Shown here one piece after another: positions 30,006 to 37,705 of a stretch of DNA of 64,000 nucleotides. The number at the start of each line of letters is the position of its first letter. Positions within the stretch are counted from its first letter, which is position 1. The position numbers were made by a program, and so were the translations under genes. The DNA is taken from the NCBI RefSeq assembly GCF_023639785.1, contig NZ_CP098325.1, positions 1 through 64,000 on the forward strand, in the 5' to 3' direction. The stretch is from Leclercia adecarboxylata. Its GTDB lineage: Bacteria; Pseudomonadota; Gammaproteobacteria; Enterobacterales; Enterobacteriaceae. Below the pieces are notes generated by a model that was not told the DNA's origin, ran no database searches, and saw nothing but the letters and a program-made list of their open reading frames with translations.

Positions 30006-31307
30006 TTAACGCCCCTTCGCCAGATACTTCGCCATCTCTTCTTTCGGCACCATGCCACCGCCGGTGGCCCATACCAGATGGGTGGCGTTATCCAGCGCAT
30101 AGTGCCCGGATACGGCGAGGCGTACCGGCCCGGCCATGCCCGCCAGCGCGGACGGCTCAAGACGGATATTCTCCTCCTGCGCCAGCCAGCCCAGCATGTC
30201 GTACATGCTCTGATCCGAGAGGGTGTAAAACCCGTCGAGCAGGCGCTCCATGGCGCGGCCGACAAAGCCAGACGCGCGGCCTACCGCCAGCCCATCCGCC
30301 GCCGTCACGTTATCAATGCCGAGATCCTGAACCGCAATCTGGTCATGCAGCCCGGTATACACGCCCAGCAGCATGCACGGCGAATGGGTGGGCTCGGCAA
30401 AGAAGCAGTGCACGTGGTCGCCAAAGGCCAGCTTCAGCCCAAACGCCACCCCGCCAGGGCCGCCGCCCACGCCGCACGGCAGATAGACAAACAGGGGATG
30501 ATCCGCATCCACCACGCGGCCCTGGTCAGCAAACTGCGCCTTCAGCCGTGCACCTGCCACGGCATAGCCTAAAAACAGAGTGCGGGAGTTTTCATCGTCA
30601 ATGAAGAAGCAGTTCGGATCGCTTTCCGCGGCTTTGCGCCCTTGCTCCACCGCGACACCGTAGTCCTGCTCGTATTCCACCACCGTCACGCCGTGGCTGC
30701 GCAGTTTGGCCTTTTTCCACTCCCGGGCGTCGGCGGACATATGTACCGTCACCTTAAAGCCGATGCGGGCGCTCATAATGCCGATGGACATCCCTAAGTT
30801 ACCGGTGGAGCCTACGGCGATGCTGTACTGGCTGAAGAATGCTTTAAAGCGGGGCTCCAGCAGGATGCTGTAATCGTCTTGTGGCGACAGCAGGCCAGCG
30901 GCCAGGGCCAGTTTCTCGGCGTGGGTCAGCACCTCATAGATGCCGCCGCGGGCTTTAATGGAGCCGGAGATGGGCAGATGGCTGTCTTTTTTCAGCAGCA
31001 GCGTGCCGGGAAGGGACATATCGAACTCTGCCTCCAGCCGTTTATGCATTGCCGGGATAGCCACCAGCGCAGATTCGATAATCCCCTGAGTGGCGGCGGT
31101 TTCCGGGAACGCCTTCGCCAGATATGGCGCAAAGCGCGCCAGGCGCGCATGGGCATCGTCCACGTCCGCCTGGGTCAGGCCGACGTGCGGCAGTCCTTCG
31201 GCCAGGGAGGTAGCCTCAGGGTTAAGCCAGGTGGTTTCTTTCAGGGCGATCAGGTCCTCTACCAGAGGATACTGTGCGATTAAGGTGGTGATGTGTGTGT
31301 TTTCCAT
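30006..31307 (-). CDS. dsdA: D-serine deaminase DsdA
   Basis: 433-residue PLP enzyme converting D-serine to pyruvate and ammonia, detoxifying D-serine and using it as carbon/nitrogen source. PLP lysine K118 lies in SGSIKARGG; the glycine-rich phosphate site is [13 protein letters not shown] and [11 protein letters not shown]. Started at 31305-31307, giving [15 protein letters not shown], the E. coli-like N terminus; the frame is open further upstream but without family similarity. About nine residues shorter than E. coli DsdA because of a gap before [10 protein letters not shown]. Divergent from dsdC; no dsdX permease lies between or next to them. Confidence 0.96.
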   Translation of the reverse strand: MENTHITTLIAQYPLVEDLIALKETTWLNPEATSLAEGLPHVGLTQADVDDAHARLARFAPYLAKAFPETAATQGIIESALVAIPAMHKRLEAEFDMSLPGTLLLKKDSHLPISGSIKARGGIYEVLTHAEKLALAAGLLSPQDDYSILLEPRFKAFFSQYSIAVGSTGNLGMSIGIMSARIGFKVTVHMSADAREWKKAKLRSHGVTVVEYEQDYGVAVEQGRKAAESDPNCFFIDDENSRTLFLGYAVAGARLKAQFADQGRVVDADHPLFVYLPCGVGGGPGGVAFGLKLAFGDHVHCFFAEPTHSPCMLLGVYTGLHDQIAVQDLGIDNVTAADGLAVGRASGFVGRAMERLLDGFYTLSDQSMYDMLGWLAQEENIRLEPSALAGMAGPVRLAVSGHYALDNATHLVWATGGGMVPKEEMAKYLAKGR

Positions 31308-31520
31308 ACGAGATCTCTTCGCGCCAGATAATGAAAGAAAGCGGGATCGTGCCGCCAATGGCACGGGGATGACAAACGATATTAATGGCGGTTCACATGA
31401 GCCAGATTGAACCAAAAGAATAACACCGCGATAAAAAATGTATTTTTATCGTCGCTGAGTCACATTCTTTCACCATGAACCGCTATTCTGGCGCAATAAG
31501 AGATGAAGAAGGCTAGGGTG

Positions 31521-32447
31521 ATGAACGAGGGGAGAGAGGCGAGGAATCGCTTACTGAACGGCTGGCAGCTGTCGAAGATGCACACCTTTGAGGTGGCGGC
31601 ACGCCACGAATCGTTCGCGCGGGCAGCGGAAGAGCTTGCGCTCAGCCCGAGCGCGGTAAGCCACCGGATTAACCTGCTGGAAGAGGAGCTGGGGATTGCG
31701 CTGTTTATTCGCTCGCACCGCAAAGTGGAGCTGACCCAGGAGGGAAAACGCATTTACTGGACCCTGAAATCGTCGCTGGATACGCTGAATCAGGAGATCC
31801 TCGATATCAGGAACCAGGCGCTGTCCGGCAGCCTGACCCTTTACTCACGTCCGTCGCTCGCCCAGTGCTGGCTGGTGCCGATGCTGGGCGACTTCACCCG
31901 CCGCTATCCGGCGATCTCTCTCACGCTGTTGACCGGCAATGATTACGTCAATATGCAACGAACCGGCGTCGATCTGGCGATTTATTTCGACGATATGCCG
32001 CCAAACCAGCTCACGCATCACTATTTGATGGACGAGGCGATCCTGCCGGTCTGCTCACCGGAATATGCCCGGGAGCATCAGCTGCTCGCCAGCCCGGATA
32101 ACCTGCAGCACTGCACCCTGCTGCATGACCGGCAGGCATGGAGCAACGACTCCGGTACGGACGAGTGGTTTAGCTGGGCCCGGCATTTTTCGGTGAGCTT
32201 GCCGACATCACCGGGAATGGGTTTCGATCGTTCCGATTTGGCGGTCAGCGCGGCGTTAAATCATGTCGGGGTAGCGATGGGGCGCAGGCGGCTGGTGCAG
32301 AAACATCTTGAGCGCGGGGAATTGATTGCGCCCTTTGGCGAGAAGACGCTGAAATGCCACCAGCACTATTACGTCTCCACGCTCTCCGGGCGCCAGTGGC
32401 CAAAGATTGATGCCTTTATCAGCTGGCTTAAGGAAAAGGCTGGCTGA
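31521..32447 (+). CDS. dsdC: LysR-type activator DsdC
   Basis: 308-residue LysR regulator. HTH in SFARAAEELALSPSAVSHRINLLEEELG; effector domain follows from about 95. It matches E. coli DsdC in nearly every segment (for example RPSLAQCWLVP, HDRQAWSNDSGTDEW, NHVGVAMGRRRLVQKHL). ATG 31521 is preferred because MNEGREARNRLLNGWQLSKM aligns with the E. coli start; ATG 31503 would add six residues. Divergent from dsdA across 213 bases, which must contain the activation site; activation by D-serine is known in E. coli. Confidence 0.95.
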   Translation: MNEGREARNRLLNGWQLSKMHTFEVAARHESFARAAEELALSPSAVSHRINLLEEELGIALFIRSHRKVELTQEGKRIYWTLKSSLDTLNQEILDIRNQALSGSLTLYSRPSLAQCWLVPMLGDFTRRYPAISLTLLTGNDYVNMQRTGVDLAIYFDDMPPNQLTHHYLMDEAILPVCSPEYAREHQLLASPDNLQHCTLLHDRQAWSNDSGTDEWFSWARHFSVSLPTSPGMGFDRSDLAVSAALNHVGVAMGRRRLVQKHLERGELIAPFGEKTLKCHQHYYVSTLSGRQWPKIDAFISWLKEKAG

Positions 32448-33632
32448 TCACACCGCCTGCTCGTGATGCGAGGCGCGAGAGGCCAGCGGCAGCCAGCACA
32501 GCACAATCAGCAGACCCATTAGGGTCATTAGTAGCCCGAGGCTCGCCTGGCCGTTCTGCGGCATCATCGCCGAGAGCCAGGCCAGCGCGCCGGAGCCGAT
32601 ATTCTGCAACCCCCCCACCAGCGCCCCGGCGGTGCCGGCGAGGAACGGGAAGGGCTCCATCGCGCCGCTGGTCGCCAGGGGGAACAGCATCCCTGCGCCA
32701 AAGAAGAACAGCGCGGCCGGGATCAGCAGGGTCCAGACGTTCATCACCCCGAACAGCCCGGGGATCCACATCATCAGCCCTGCCAGCAGGCAGCTCAGCA
32801 CCGACTGCCACATCAGGGTGGAAAAACGTTTGTTGGCGCGTCCGGCAAACCAGGCGCCGAAAAACGCCGCCGGGATCGGCAGAATAAACAGAATACTCAC
32901 CACCATACTGCTGAGGCCGAGCCCGGCTCCCAGCAGCACGCCTGAACTGGCTTCGAAGACGGCGATACCCGCCAGGCCACCCACCAGCATCAGCACGTAA
33001 CAGTTAAACGCCCCGTTGCCGAAGAGGATTTTGTAGCTGGCGATAAGCTTTGTGCGCGGTGCGTCAGTGGGCCGGGTTTCCGGCATCCAGCGCGCCATGC
33101 TGAAGATGACGATGGCGCAGAGCACCAGCAGAAAACCATAGCAGGCGCGCCAGGACCAGGCAGTATCCAGCAGGCCACCAATCAACGGGGCCAGCAGCGG
33201 GCTGACCAGAATGCCCATGTTCAGCAGGCTGTTGGCATGGCGAAGCTGGGTACCCTGATACATATCCCGCGGCAGGGTACGCGCCATTACGCCGCCAACG
33301 CCGGTACCAACGCCCTGCAACGCGCTGGCGGCAATCAGCACGCCCAGGCTGTGGGTGGTCATGGCGATGACCGTGGCTATCATAAAAATGGTCATCCCCA
33401 CCAGGATCACCGGACGGCGGCCGACGCGATCGGAGAGCGGGCCGTAGAATAGCTGCGATACGCCATAGGTCAGCAGATAGGCACCCATCACGCTCTGGAT
33501 CGCCCCTTCCCGCACCCGGAGCGCCTTCGCCATGTCCGCTATGGCCGGGATATAGATGGTTTGTGCCATCTGACCGACGGCGACCAGCAAGATCAACATC
33601 AAGAGTAAATTAACGTTCCGCTGTTTTTTCAT
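32448..33632 (-). CDS. emrD: Multidrug efflux protein EmrD
   Basis: 394-residue inner-membrane MFS (DHA1) proton antiporter, exporting hydrophobic uncouplers and detergents. Twelve hydrophobic segments; motif A GPLSDRVGRRPVILVG and motif C-like GVGTGVGGVMARTLPRD. Start at 33632 (MKKQRNVNLLLMLILLVAVGQ) gives the E. coli length; the open frame adds seven residues upstream. Its stop abuts the dsdC stop without any gap. Confidence 0.95.
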   Translation of the reverse strand: MKKQRNVNLLLMLILLVAVGQMAQTIYIPAIADMAKALRVREGAIQSVMGAYLLTYGVSQLFYGPLSDRVGRRPVILVGMTIFMIATVIAMTTHSLGVLIAASALQGVGTGVGGVMARTLPRDMYQGTQLRHANSLLNMGILVSPLLAPLIGGLLDTAWSWRACYGFLLVLCAIVIFSMARWMPETRPTDAPRTKLIASYKILFGNGAFNCYVLMLVGGLAGIAVFEASSGVLLGAGLGLSSMVVSILFILPIPAAFFGAWFAGRANKRFSTLMWQSVLSCLLAGLMMWIPGLFGVMNVWTLLIPAALFFFGAGMLFPLATSGAMEPFPFLAGTAGALVGGLQNIGSGALAWLSAMMPQNGQASLGLLMTLMGLLIVLCWLPLASRASHHEQAV

Positions 33633-33807
33633 GTCGCTGAATACTTTTGCCAAAAGTGAGAAATAAAGAATAAGTGACTACGCATTCCCATAAATGCGCG
33701 AGGAATCTACCACAGTGAGATGACAAGTTAAGCCTTGCGGTGATGAATGGGAGAGGGCAGGAAGGCAGGATAAGTAAACAAGAACGGCAACTAATGTTGC
33801 CAGTGAT

Positions 33808-34641
33808 TCAGGCCAGGCGCAGCAGAATGGCACCGCCTGCAATACCCAGCGCCGCAGCGATACGCAGACCCGCAACCTTCTCTTTTAAAAGCACAAATGC
33901 GATAAGCGCCCCAAAGAGAATGGAGGTTTCACGCAGCGCTGCGACCACCGCCAGCGGCGCCTGCGTCATGGCCCATAGCGCCAGTCCATAAGAGCCCATA
34001 GTGCCAATGCCGCCGAGCAGCCCCTTTTTCCAGTGCAGGCGCAGGTAGCTGGAGGCATCGCGCCGACGTGCCACCATCGCCCAGCTCAGCAGACAGAAGC
34101 CGTTCATAAAGAAGGTCCACAGCGTATAGCCCAGCGCGGTGCCCGATAGCCGTACGCCGGTGCCGTCCACCAGGGTATAGCCCGCGATAAAACAGGCATT
34201 CAGCAGCGCCAGCCCGATCCCTTTTCGTGACTGCATGCGTCCGTTCATCGCCATGGCCAGTATCGACAGGCAGATCACGCCGATACCGGACCAGGCGAAC
34301 CATGAGAGGCGATCGCCGAGCACCAGCACGCTGAACAGTGCCACCAGCAGCGGCGCGGTGCCGCGCATCAGCGGATAAGTCTGGCTCATATCGGAGACCT
34401 GATAGGTCTTCGCGACCAGAACGGTATACACCACCTGTAAGGCGCAGGAGACAATCAAAAACGGCCAGCTGGCCGCAGAGGGTTGGGGAGAGAAGGGGAG
34501 CAAAACCAGGGCAATCAGCGTGGCGGAGCCGCTGACGCCGATAGCCGAATAGAGTTTGTCCGTTCCGGCTTTAACGATGGCATTCCAGCTGGCATGCAGC
34601 AGTGCGGCAAAGAGTAAAATGCAGAAAACGGCGATAGTCAT
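33808..34641 (-). CDS. DMT-family (EamA) transporter
   Basis: 277-residue inner-membrane protein with about ten hydrophobic helices in two EamA repeats (LLFAALLHASWNAIVKAG... and LLNACFIAGYTLVDGTG...). Family members export amino acids or other metabolites; nothing here fixes the substrate. C-terminal ALRETSILFGALIAFVLLKEKV is the typical second-repeat motif. It lies alone between emrD and an acetyltransferase gene, all on the minus strand. Confidence 0.85.
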   Translation of the reverse strand: MTIAVFCILLFAALLHASWNAIVKAGTDKLYSAIGVSGSATLIALVLLPFSPQPSAASWPFLIVSCALQVVYTVLVAKTYQVSDMSQTYPLMRGTAPLLVALFSVLVLGDRLSWFAWSGIGVICLSILAMAMNGRMQSRKGIGLALLNACFIAGYTLVDGTGVRLSGTALGYTLWTFFMNGFCLLSWAMVARRRDASSYLRLHWKKGLLGGIGTMGSYGLALWAMTQAPLAVVAALRETSILFGALIAFVLLKEKVAGLRIAAALGIAGGAILLRLA

Positions 34642-34703
34642 GGCGTATCGGGTGGTGAATTGTCACTCAACTGTAACATTCACAATCCGATGCTGCCAGC
34701 CGC

Positions 34704-35150
34704 TCAGATTGCACAAAAAAGGCGATGGGTGACGCGCGGTTCATCCACGACCAGCGTAAAACCAGCCCGCTGGTAGAATGCCCAGGCGGTCTCGGGCGCG
34801 TGGGTGTTAAGAAAATCGAACCAGACGCTGGCATCGGCCATCACCACCGCGAGCAGCTGCTTGCCGATACCCAGCCCACGACAGCTTTCGCTGATATAGA
34901 GATGGCGGATACGACCGGCCCGCGGCTGCTGGCTGAACGGATCGCGGTTTAGCCCGCAAATCCCCACCAGTTTGCCGTTCAGAAATGCCCCCAGCAGCTT
35001 TTCGCCCGGGGCGTTAAAGCGATTTTCACCCCGCTCCCAGTTCTCTTCCAGCCTGCGCAACATATTGAAGTTGAGCGCGGTGCTTTCGGTTTTGAGCGCG
35101 ATATACCCCGGTTCGTCCGGCGTAACGGGCTCAATTAATAAACGCAACAT
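34704..35150 (-). CDS. GNAT-family N-acetyltransferase
   Basis: 148 residues, GNAT fold with the acetyl-CoA motif A RHLYISESCRGLGIGKQLL (Q/R-x-x-G-x-G/A equivalent RGLGIG) and a C-terminal AWAFYQRAGF. Acceptor substrate unknown. It starts 18 bases downstream of the tisB terminator and 62 bases upstream of the DMT gene in transcription order. Confidence 0.85.
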   Translation of the reverse strand: MLRLLIEPVTPDEPGYIALKTESTALNFNMLRRLEENWERGENRFNAPGEKLLGAFLNGKLVGICGLNRDPFSQQPRAGRIRHLYISESCRGLGIGKQLLAVVMADASVWFDFLNTHAPETAWAFYQRAGFTLVVDEPRVTHRLFCAI

Positions 35151-35167
35151 AGCATTCTCTCGTTATT

Positions 35168-35195
35168 AAAGAGGGGCGGTTTCCCGCCCCTCTTT
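35168..35195 (-). terminator. tisB terminator
   Basis: AAAGAGGGGCGG (35168-35179) and CCGCCCCTCTTT (35184-35195) form a perfect 12-bp stem with a four-base loop. Read on the minus strand it ends in TTTAATAA, 20 bases after the tisB stop. The symmetric A/T flanks could make it bidirectional. Confidence 0.8.
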
Positions 35196-35214
35196 GGTGC
35201 GGCTTGAACCTGAA

Positions 35215-35304
35215 TCACTTAACGTATTTCAGGACAGCATCAAGCAGTTGCAGGGCTGCAACAATGAGTTTGAGGATAAGTACAACCATATCCACTACGC
35301 TCAT
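35215..35304 (-). CDS. tisB: SOS-induced toxic peptide TisB
   Basis: A 29-residue hydrophobic peptide, beginning MSVVDMVVLILKLIVAALQL and ending LLDAVLKYVK, is encoded on the minus strand. It aligns end to end with E. coli TisB, an inner-membrane pore peptide that lowers the proton-motive force and promotes persister formation after DNA damage. Location between emrD and ilvB is the E. coli one. Translation in E. coli needs a processed mRNA with a ribosome standby site that the antisense RNA IstR-1 blocks; the matching 22-base target is at 35372-35393 and a LexA box at 35507-35526. Too short for usual gene finders. Confidence 0.96.
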   Translation of the reverse strand: MSVVDMVVLILKLIVAALQLLDAVLKYVK

Positions 35305-35371
35305 ACGCGTCTCCTCTGGTTAAGGAGCACGATGCTGGCGTACCTTTCCGCCGCCTGTGACCAGCACCTTT

Positions 35372-35393
35372 GTTGACGTAACACAGTGTGCTC
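35372..35393 (-). promoter_or_regulatory. IstR-1 target in the tisB leader
   Basis: On the plus strand these 22 bases (GTTGACGTAACACAGTGTGC plus TC) are identical to 35623-35644, the predicted first 22 bases of IstR-1. The tisB mRNA, being the complement, can therefore pair with the sRNA without a mismatch. The site lies about 70 bases upstream of the tisB start, where the standby site is in E. coli. Confidence 0.9.
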
Positions 35394-35506
35394 AGGTGGG
35401 GAGTGGAGGCGCTGACGGCACCACCCGTTTCAGCCAGGACTTCGTTGCGCCGGTGTACTACGAGCGGCTCCCCTCACACCCTGTGAACACACCCAGTATA
35501 GATAAA

Positions 35507-35538
35507 TACTGTATATATGAACAGTAATTTATGGACAA
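35507..35538 (-). promoter_or_regulatory. LexA box and promoter of tisB
   Basis: TACTGTATATATGAACAGTA (35507-35526) is a LexA site (CTG-N10-CAG, near consensus). On the minus strand -35 TTGTCC (35533-35538) and -10 TATACA (35510-35515) have 17-base spacing, the -10 lying inside the LexA box. Predicted start near 35503 gives a leader of about 200 bases. In E. coli the same operator also controls the longer IstR-2 on the opposite strand. Confidence 0.9.
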
Positions 35539-35622
35539 ATCGTGAAGCGCGATCCATACTCAAATGCGTCAAAATTCGTGCCGAAAATTGCGCGTTCCTG
35601 TGCGATCGCGTATACTTCGGGC

Positions 35623-35700
35623 GTTGACGTAACACAGTGTGCTCTGCGGTCACCAGCCGCAAACGCTGTTAAAAAAAACCTCGCTCAGGCGGGGTTTTTT
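35623..35700 (+). ncRNA. istR: IstR-1 antisense sRNA, tisB antitoxin
   Basis: -35 TTGCGC (35588-35593), 17 bases, -10 TATACT (35611-35616) predict transcription from G35623. The RNA opens with the 22-base tisB-complementary stretch, then a stem GCGGTCACCAGCCGC, and ends with the terminator AACCTCGCTCAGGCGGGGTT plus T-run (to 35700), about 78 bases, like the 75-base E. coli IstR-1. The promoter lacks a LexA site, consistent with constitutive repression of tisB. Confidence 0.92.
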
Positions 35701-36010
35701 GTTTTCTGGCCTACCTGGAAAAGATGTCTGTAGAAGCATTGGTAACAGTCGTAGCTGACATACAGGATGATTTATTTATCCATTCGATAAACTCTATATA
35801 TCGATTATGGATTTAATATGATAATAAGATAAGAAAATAAACCACCTATACCTCTTTGTTAATCTATGTCGTATCTTTTATAACAATGGTAAATATAAGT
35901 GGCTAAATTTATTTTCGATGTAAATAAATATCGCGCTCAATTTCAATAGTTTGAATTTCTCTGCTTTTCAAAGTATATTTATTTAACCTCACATATTGTA
36001 TGAGTACATT

Positions 36011-36724
36011 ATGCAGGCATCTGATTATTTGAAAATGAAGTTCCAGAGCGACAGACAACTGGCTATTTATGGACAGCAAGGCGTTGCAGGAACATGGAGA
36101 GCATTGAAGGGTATTGGTTCTGATATTTACTCAGGGATTGAGCGTGTAAGCTGGTACTCATCATGTTTTATCCCCAGCTATCACGATGTATGTGAGGAGC
36201 TTCTTTCAGAAGAAAAGAGAATGTATCTCTCAATTGTGTCTATTTACCGTTACCGCGATGTTATAGCACACATGTTGTATCTTTATTTTCAAAGCATTAT
36301 AACTGATTCGGAAAATGGAAATGAACAAAATCGCGTTCGTAAGATGGATTCGAAAGTAACCGGGCTTGTTACAAACCTATCGACAAGCAAGGCAGCGCGT
36401 TTAGCGATAGCATGGGGACTGGCAAAATCCCTTTCCGAATCAGGCCTGCTCTCAGAAATCGTAGTTGAACGACTTGCTCGCCGCTTACCTAACGTTGTCA
36501 TGGCACTTCAACTGATTGGCACGGACCAGAAGTGCGCTCTTGCTGCCCGTCGCCTGAAAACGTTGGACCCTAAGTATTATGCCATCCTCTATGGCGCACA
36601 ACTGGAGATGCTTTACTACTTTATTGATCCTTTCCTTTCTGAAATCATCAAGAAAGTGCAAATGGGATTCTATAATGATTTCGATGCAATTTATGACGAC
36701 TTAAAGGACAAGGAACATGTTTAA
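36011..36724 (+). CDS. Uncharacterised protein next to orphan hcp (candidate T6SS cargo)
   Basis: 237 residues, not recognised. No signal peptide. It is mostly alpha-helical by composition, with amphipathic or hydrophobic stretches around VIAHMLYLYFQSII, TSKAARLAIAWGLAKSL and LPNVVMALQLIG, which could insert in membranes. The ATG at 36011 (GAG 8 bases upstream) is preferred to TTG at 35996. It overlaps the small membrane-protein gene by 8 bases, which precedes hcp. Codon use and base composition are visibly more A+T-rich than the flanking core genes, suggesting acquisition. The arrangement suits a pore-forming type VI effector with its immunity protein, as in the Serratia Ssp6-Sip6 pair, but homology was not tested. 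Confidence 0.6.
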   Translation: MQASDYLKMKFQSDRQLAIYGQQGVAGTWRALKGIGSDIYSGIERVSWYSSCFIPSYHDVCEELLSEEKRMYLSIVSIYRYRDVIAHMLYLYFQSIITDSENGNEQNRVRKMDSKVTGLVTNLSTSKAARLAIAWGLAKSLSESGLLSEIVVERLARRLPNVVMALQLIGTDQKCALAARRLKTLDPKYYAILYGAQLEMLYYFIDPFLSEIIKKVQMGFYNDFDAIYDDLKDKEHV

Positions 36725-36899
36725 GAGTCTGCTATCTATTTTATTTGCAGATATTTTATTCCCAATTTATATTTTTGCGTGTGCTTCTTTGTTCTTGTGG
36801 CTGGTGCCTCAATATTGGGTGTTACTAACCTTTATTGCAATCGTAGTCTTCATTATTGTTCATCCAATAATTTTTGGTCGCTTTGATAAGTACGATTGA
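36717..36899 (+). CDS. Small membrane protein, candidate immunity protein
   Basis: 60 residues with two predicted transmembrane helices (LLSILFADILFPIYIFACASLFLWLV and WVLLTFIAIVVFIIVHPIIF) joined by a short turn, ending in a charged tail FGRFDKYD. It overlaps the preceding 237-residue gene by 8 bases, implying coupled translation, and ends 21 bases before hcp. A short inner-membrane partner is expected for immunity to a membrane-targeting toxin; alternatively it is just an accessory membrane peptide. Confidence 0.6.
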   Translation: MFKSLLSILFADILFPIYIFACASLFLWLVPQYWVLLTFIAIVVFIIVHPIIFGRFDKYD

Positions 36900-36920
36900 G
36901 TCTTATAAAAAGGAGTTTTT

Positions 36921-37400
36921 ATGTCAAATCCGGCTTATTTGTTTCTGACCGATGAAAATGGTTCTCCTATGGTTGGCCCATGCTTTGTTTCAGGGCGTGA
37001 AGGTGCAATTGAGCTCAAATCGTTCACTCATAATGTCAACATCCCAGTCGACGGAAATACCGGGAAGTTGACGGGCACGCGCATACATATGCCCGTCATG
37101 TTTCAGAAGGAATTTGATCGTGTAACCCCGTTTTTATTTCGGGCGTTGAGTACGGGGAGAACGCTACAGTCAGCCACTATTAAGATGTATCAGATTAATG
37201 AGGCAGGTTTAGAACAGGAGTATTTTAATATCATCCTGGAAAATGTAAAAATAACCTCAATCACACCAGACCTTTATCCAGGCGCAAACACCGGAACACA
37301 CCTGGAAACGGTTCTTATGCGCTATGAAAAAATCACCTGGAAGCACTGCGATGGCAATGTCATCTATAGTGACTCCTGGAATGAGCGAGCAACGTACTGA
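36921..37400 (+). CDS. hcp: Orphan Hcp, type VI secretion tube protein
   Basis: 159 residues of the Hcp1 family, which stacks as hexameric rings to form the type VI inner tube and can carry effectors in its lumen. Signatures: NPAYLFLTDENGSPMVG at the start, EGAIELKSFTHNVNIPVDGNTGKLTGTR, and the C-terminal LRYEKITW-like MRYEKITWKHCDGNVIYSDSWNERATY. A strong AAGGAG precedes the ATG. No tss or vgrG gene lies in the window, so it depends on a secretion apparatus elsewhere. Confidence 0.9.
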   Translation: MSNPAYLFLTDENGSPMVGPCFVSGREGAIELKSFTHNVNIPVDGNTGKLTGTRIHMPVMFQKEFDRVTPFLFRALSTGRTLQSATIKMYQINEAGLEQEYFNIILENVKITSITPDLYPGANTGTHLETVLMRYEKITWKHCDGNVIYSDSWNERATY

Positions 37401-37444
37401 AACGTGATCCCTGACGCATTTTCACGCAGATGAAAATAATTCCG

Positions 37445-37476
37445 TTGTCACGCCTGTAAACCTGTGCTTGTATAAA
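37445..37476 (+). promoter_or_regulatory. Putative ivbL-ilvBN promoter
   Basis: TTGTCA (37445-37450) and the TGTATA/TATAAA cluster (37469-37476) at 18-20 base spacing lie about 35 bases before ivbL. Confidence 0.5.
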
Positions 37477-37507
37477 TCCACTCAATGATTCCAGAGACAG
37501 GTTCCTA

Positions 37508-37606
37508 ATGACCTCTTCCATGCTGACCTCGACCCTACTAAAAACTGCGCACCCAGCCGCAGTGGTCGTCGTGCGTGTGGTGGTCGTCGTCGGCAATGCG
37601 CCGTAG
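37508..37606 (+). CDS. ivbL: ilvBN operon leader peptide IvbL
   Basis: 32-residue leader peptide with the Val-rich stretch AAVVVVRVVVVVGNAP, the same C-terminal half as E. coli IvbL. Ribosome stalling at the valine (and leucine) codons when charged tRNA is scarce favours an antiterminator and transcription of ilvBN. The attenuator hairpin lies 24 bases downstream. Confidence 0.97.
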   Translation: MTSSMLTSTLLKTAHPAAVVVVRVVVVVGNAP

Positions 37607-37630
37607 GGACTGGATCAACACACGATTCCA

Positions 37631-37661
37631 AACCCCGCCGGCGCAAACCGGCGGGGTTTTT
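37631..37661 (+). terminator. ilvBN attenuator
   Basis: AACCCCGCCGG (37631-37641) pairs with CCGGCGGGGTT (37648-37658) followed by T-rich sequence. It lies between ivbL and ilvB and is the expected attenuator. Confidence 0.92.
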
Positions 37662-37705
37662 GTTTAAAGCCCCCCGGAAAGTCGGCCCATAAGAAGGACT
37701 GGAGC

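Noticed and set aside
35542..35733. 63-codon plus-strand frame across istR
   Set aside because: Covers the sRNA promoter, sRNA and terminator; no RBS; product low-complexity.
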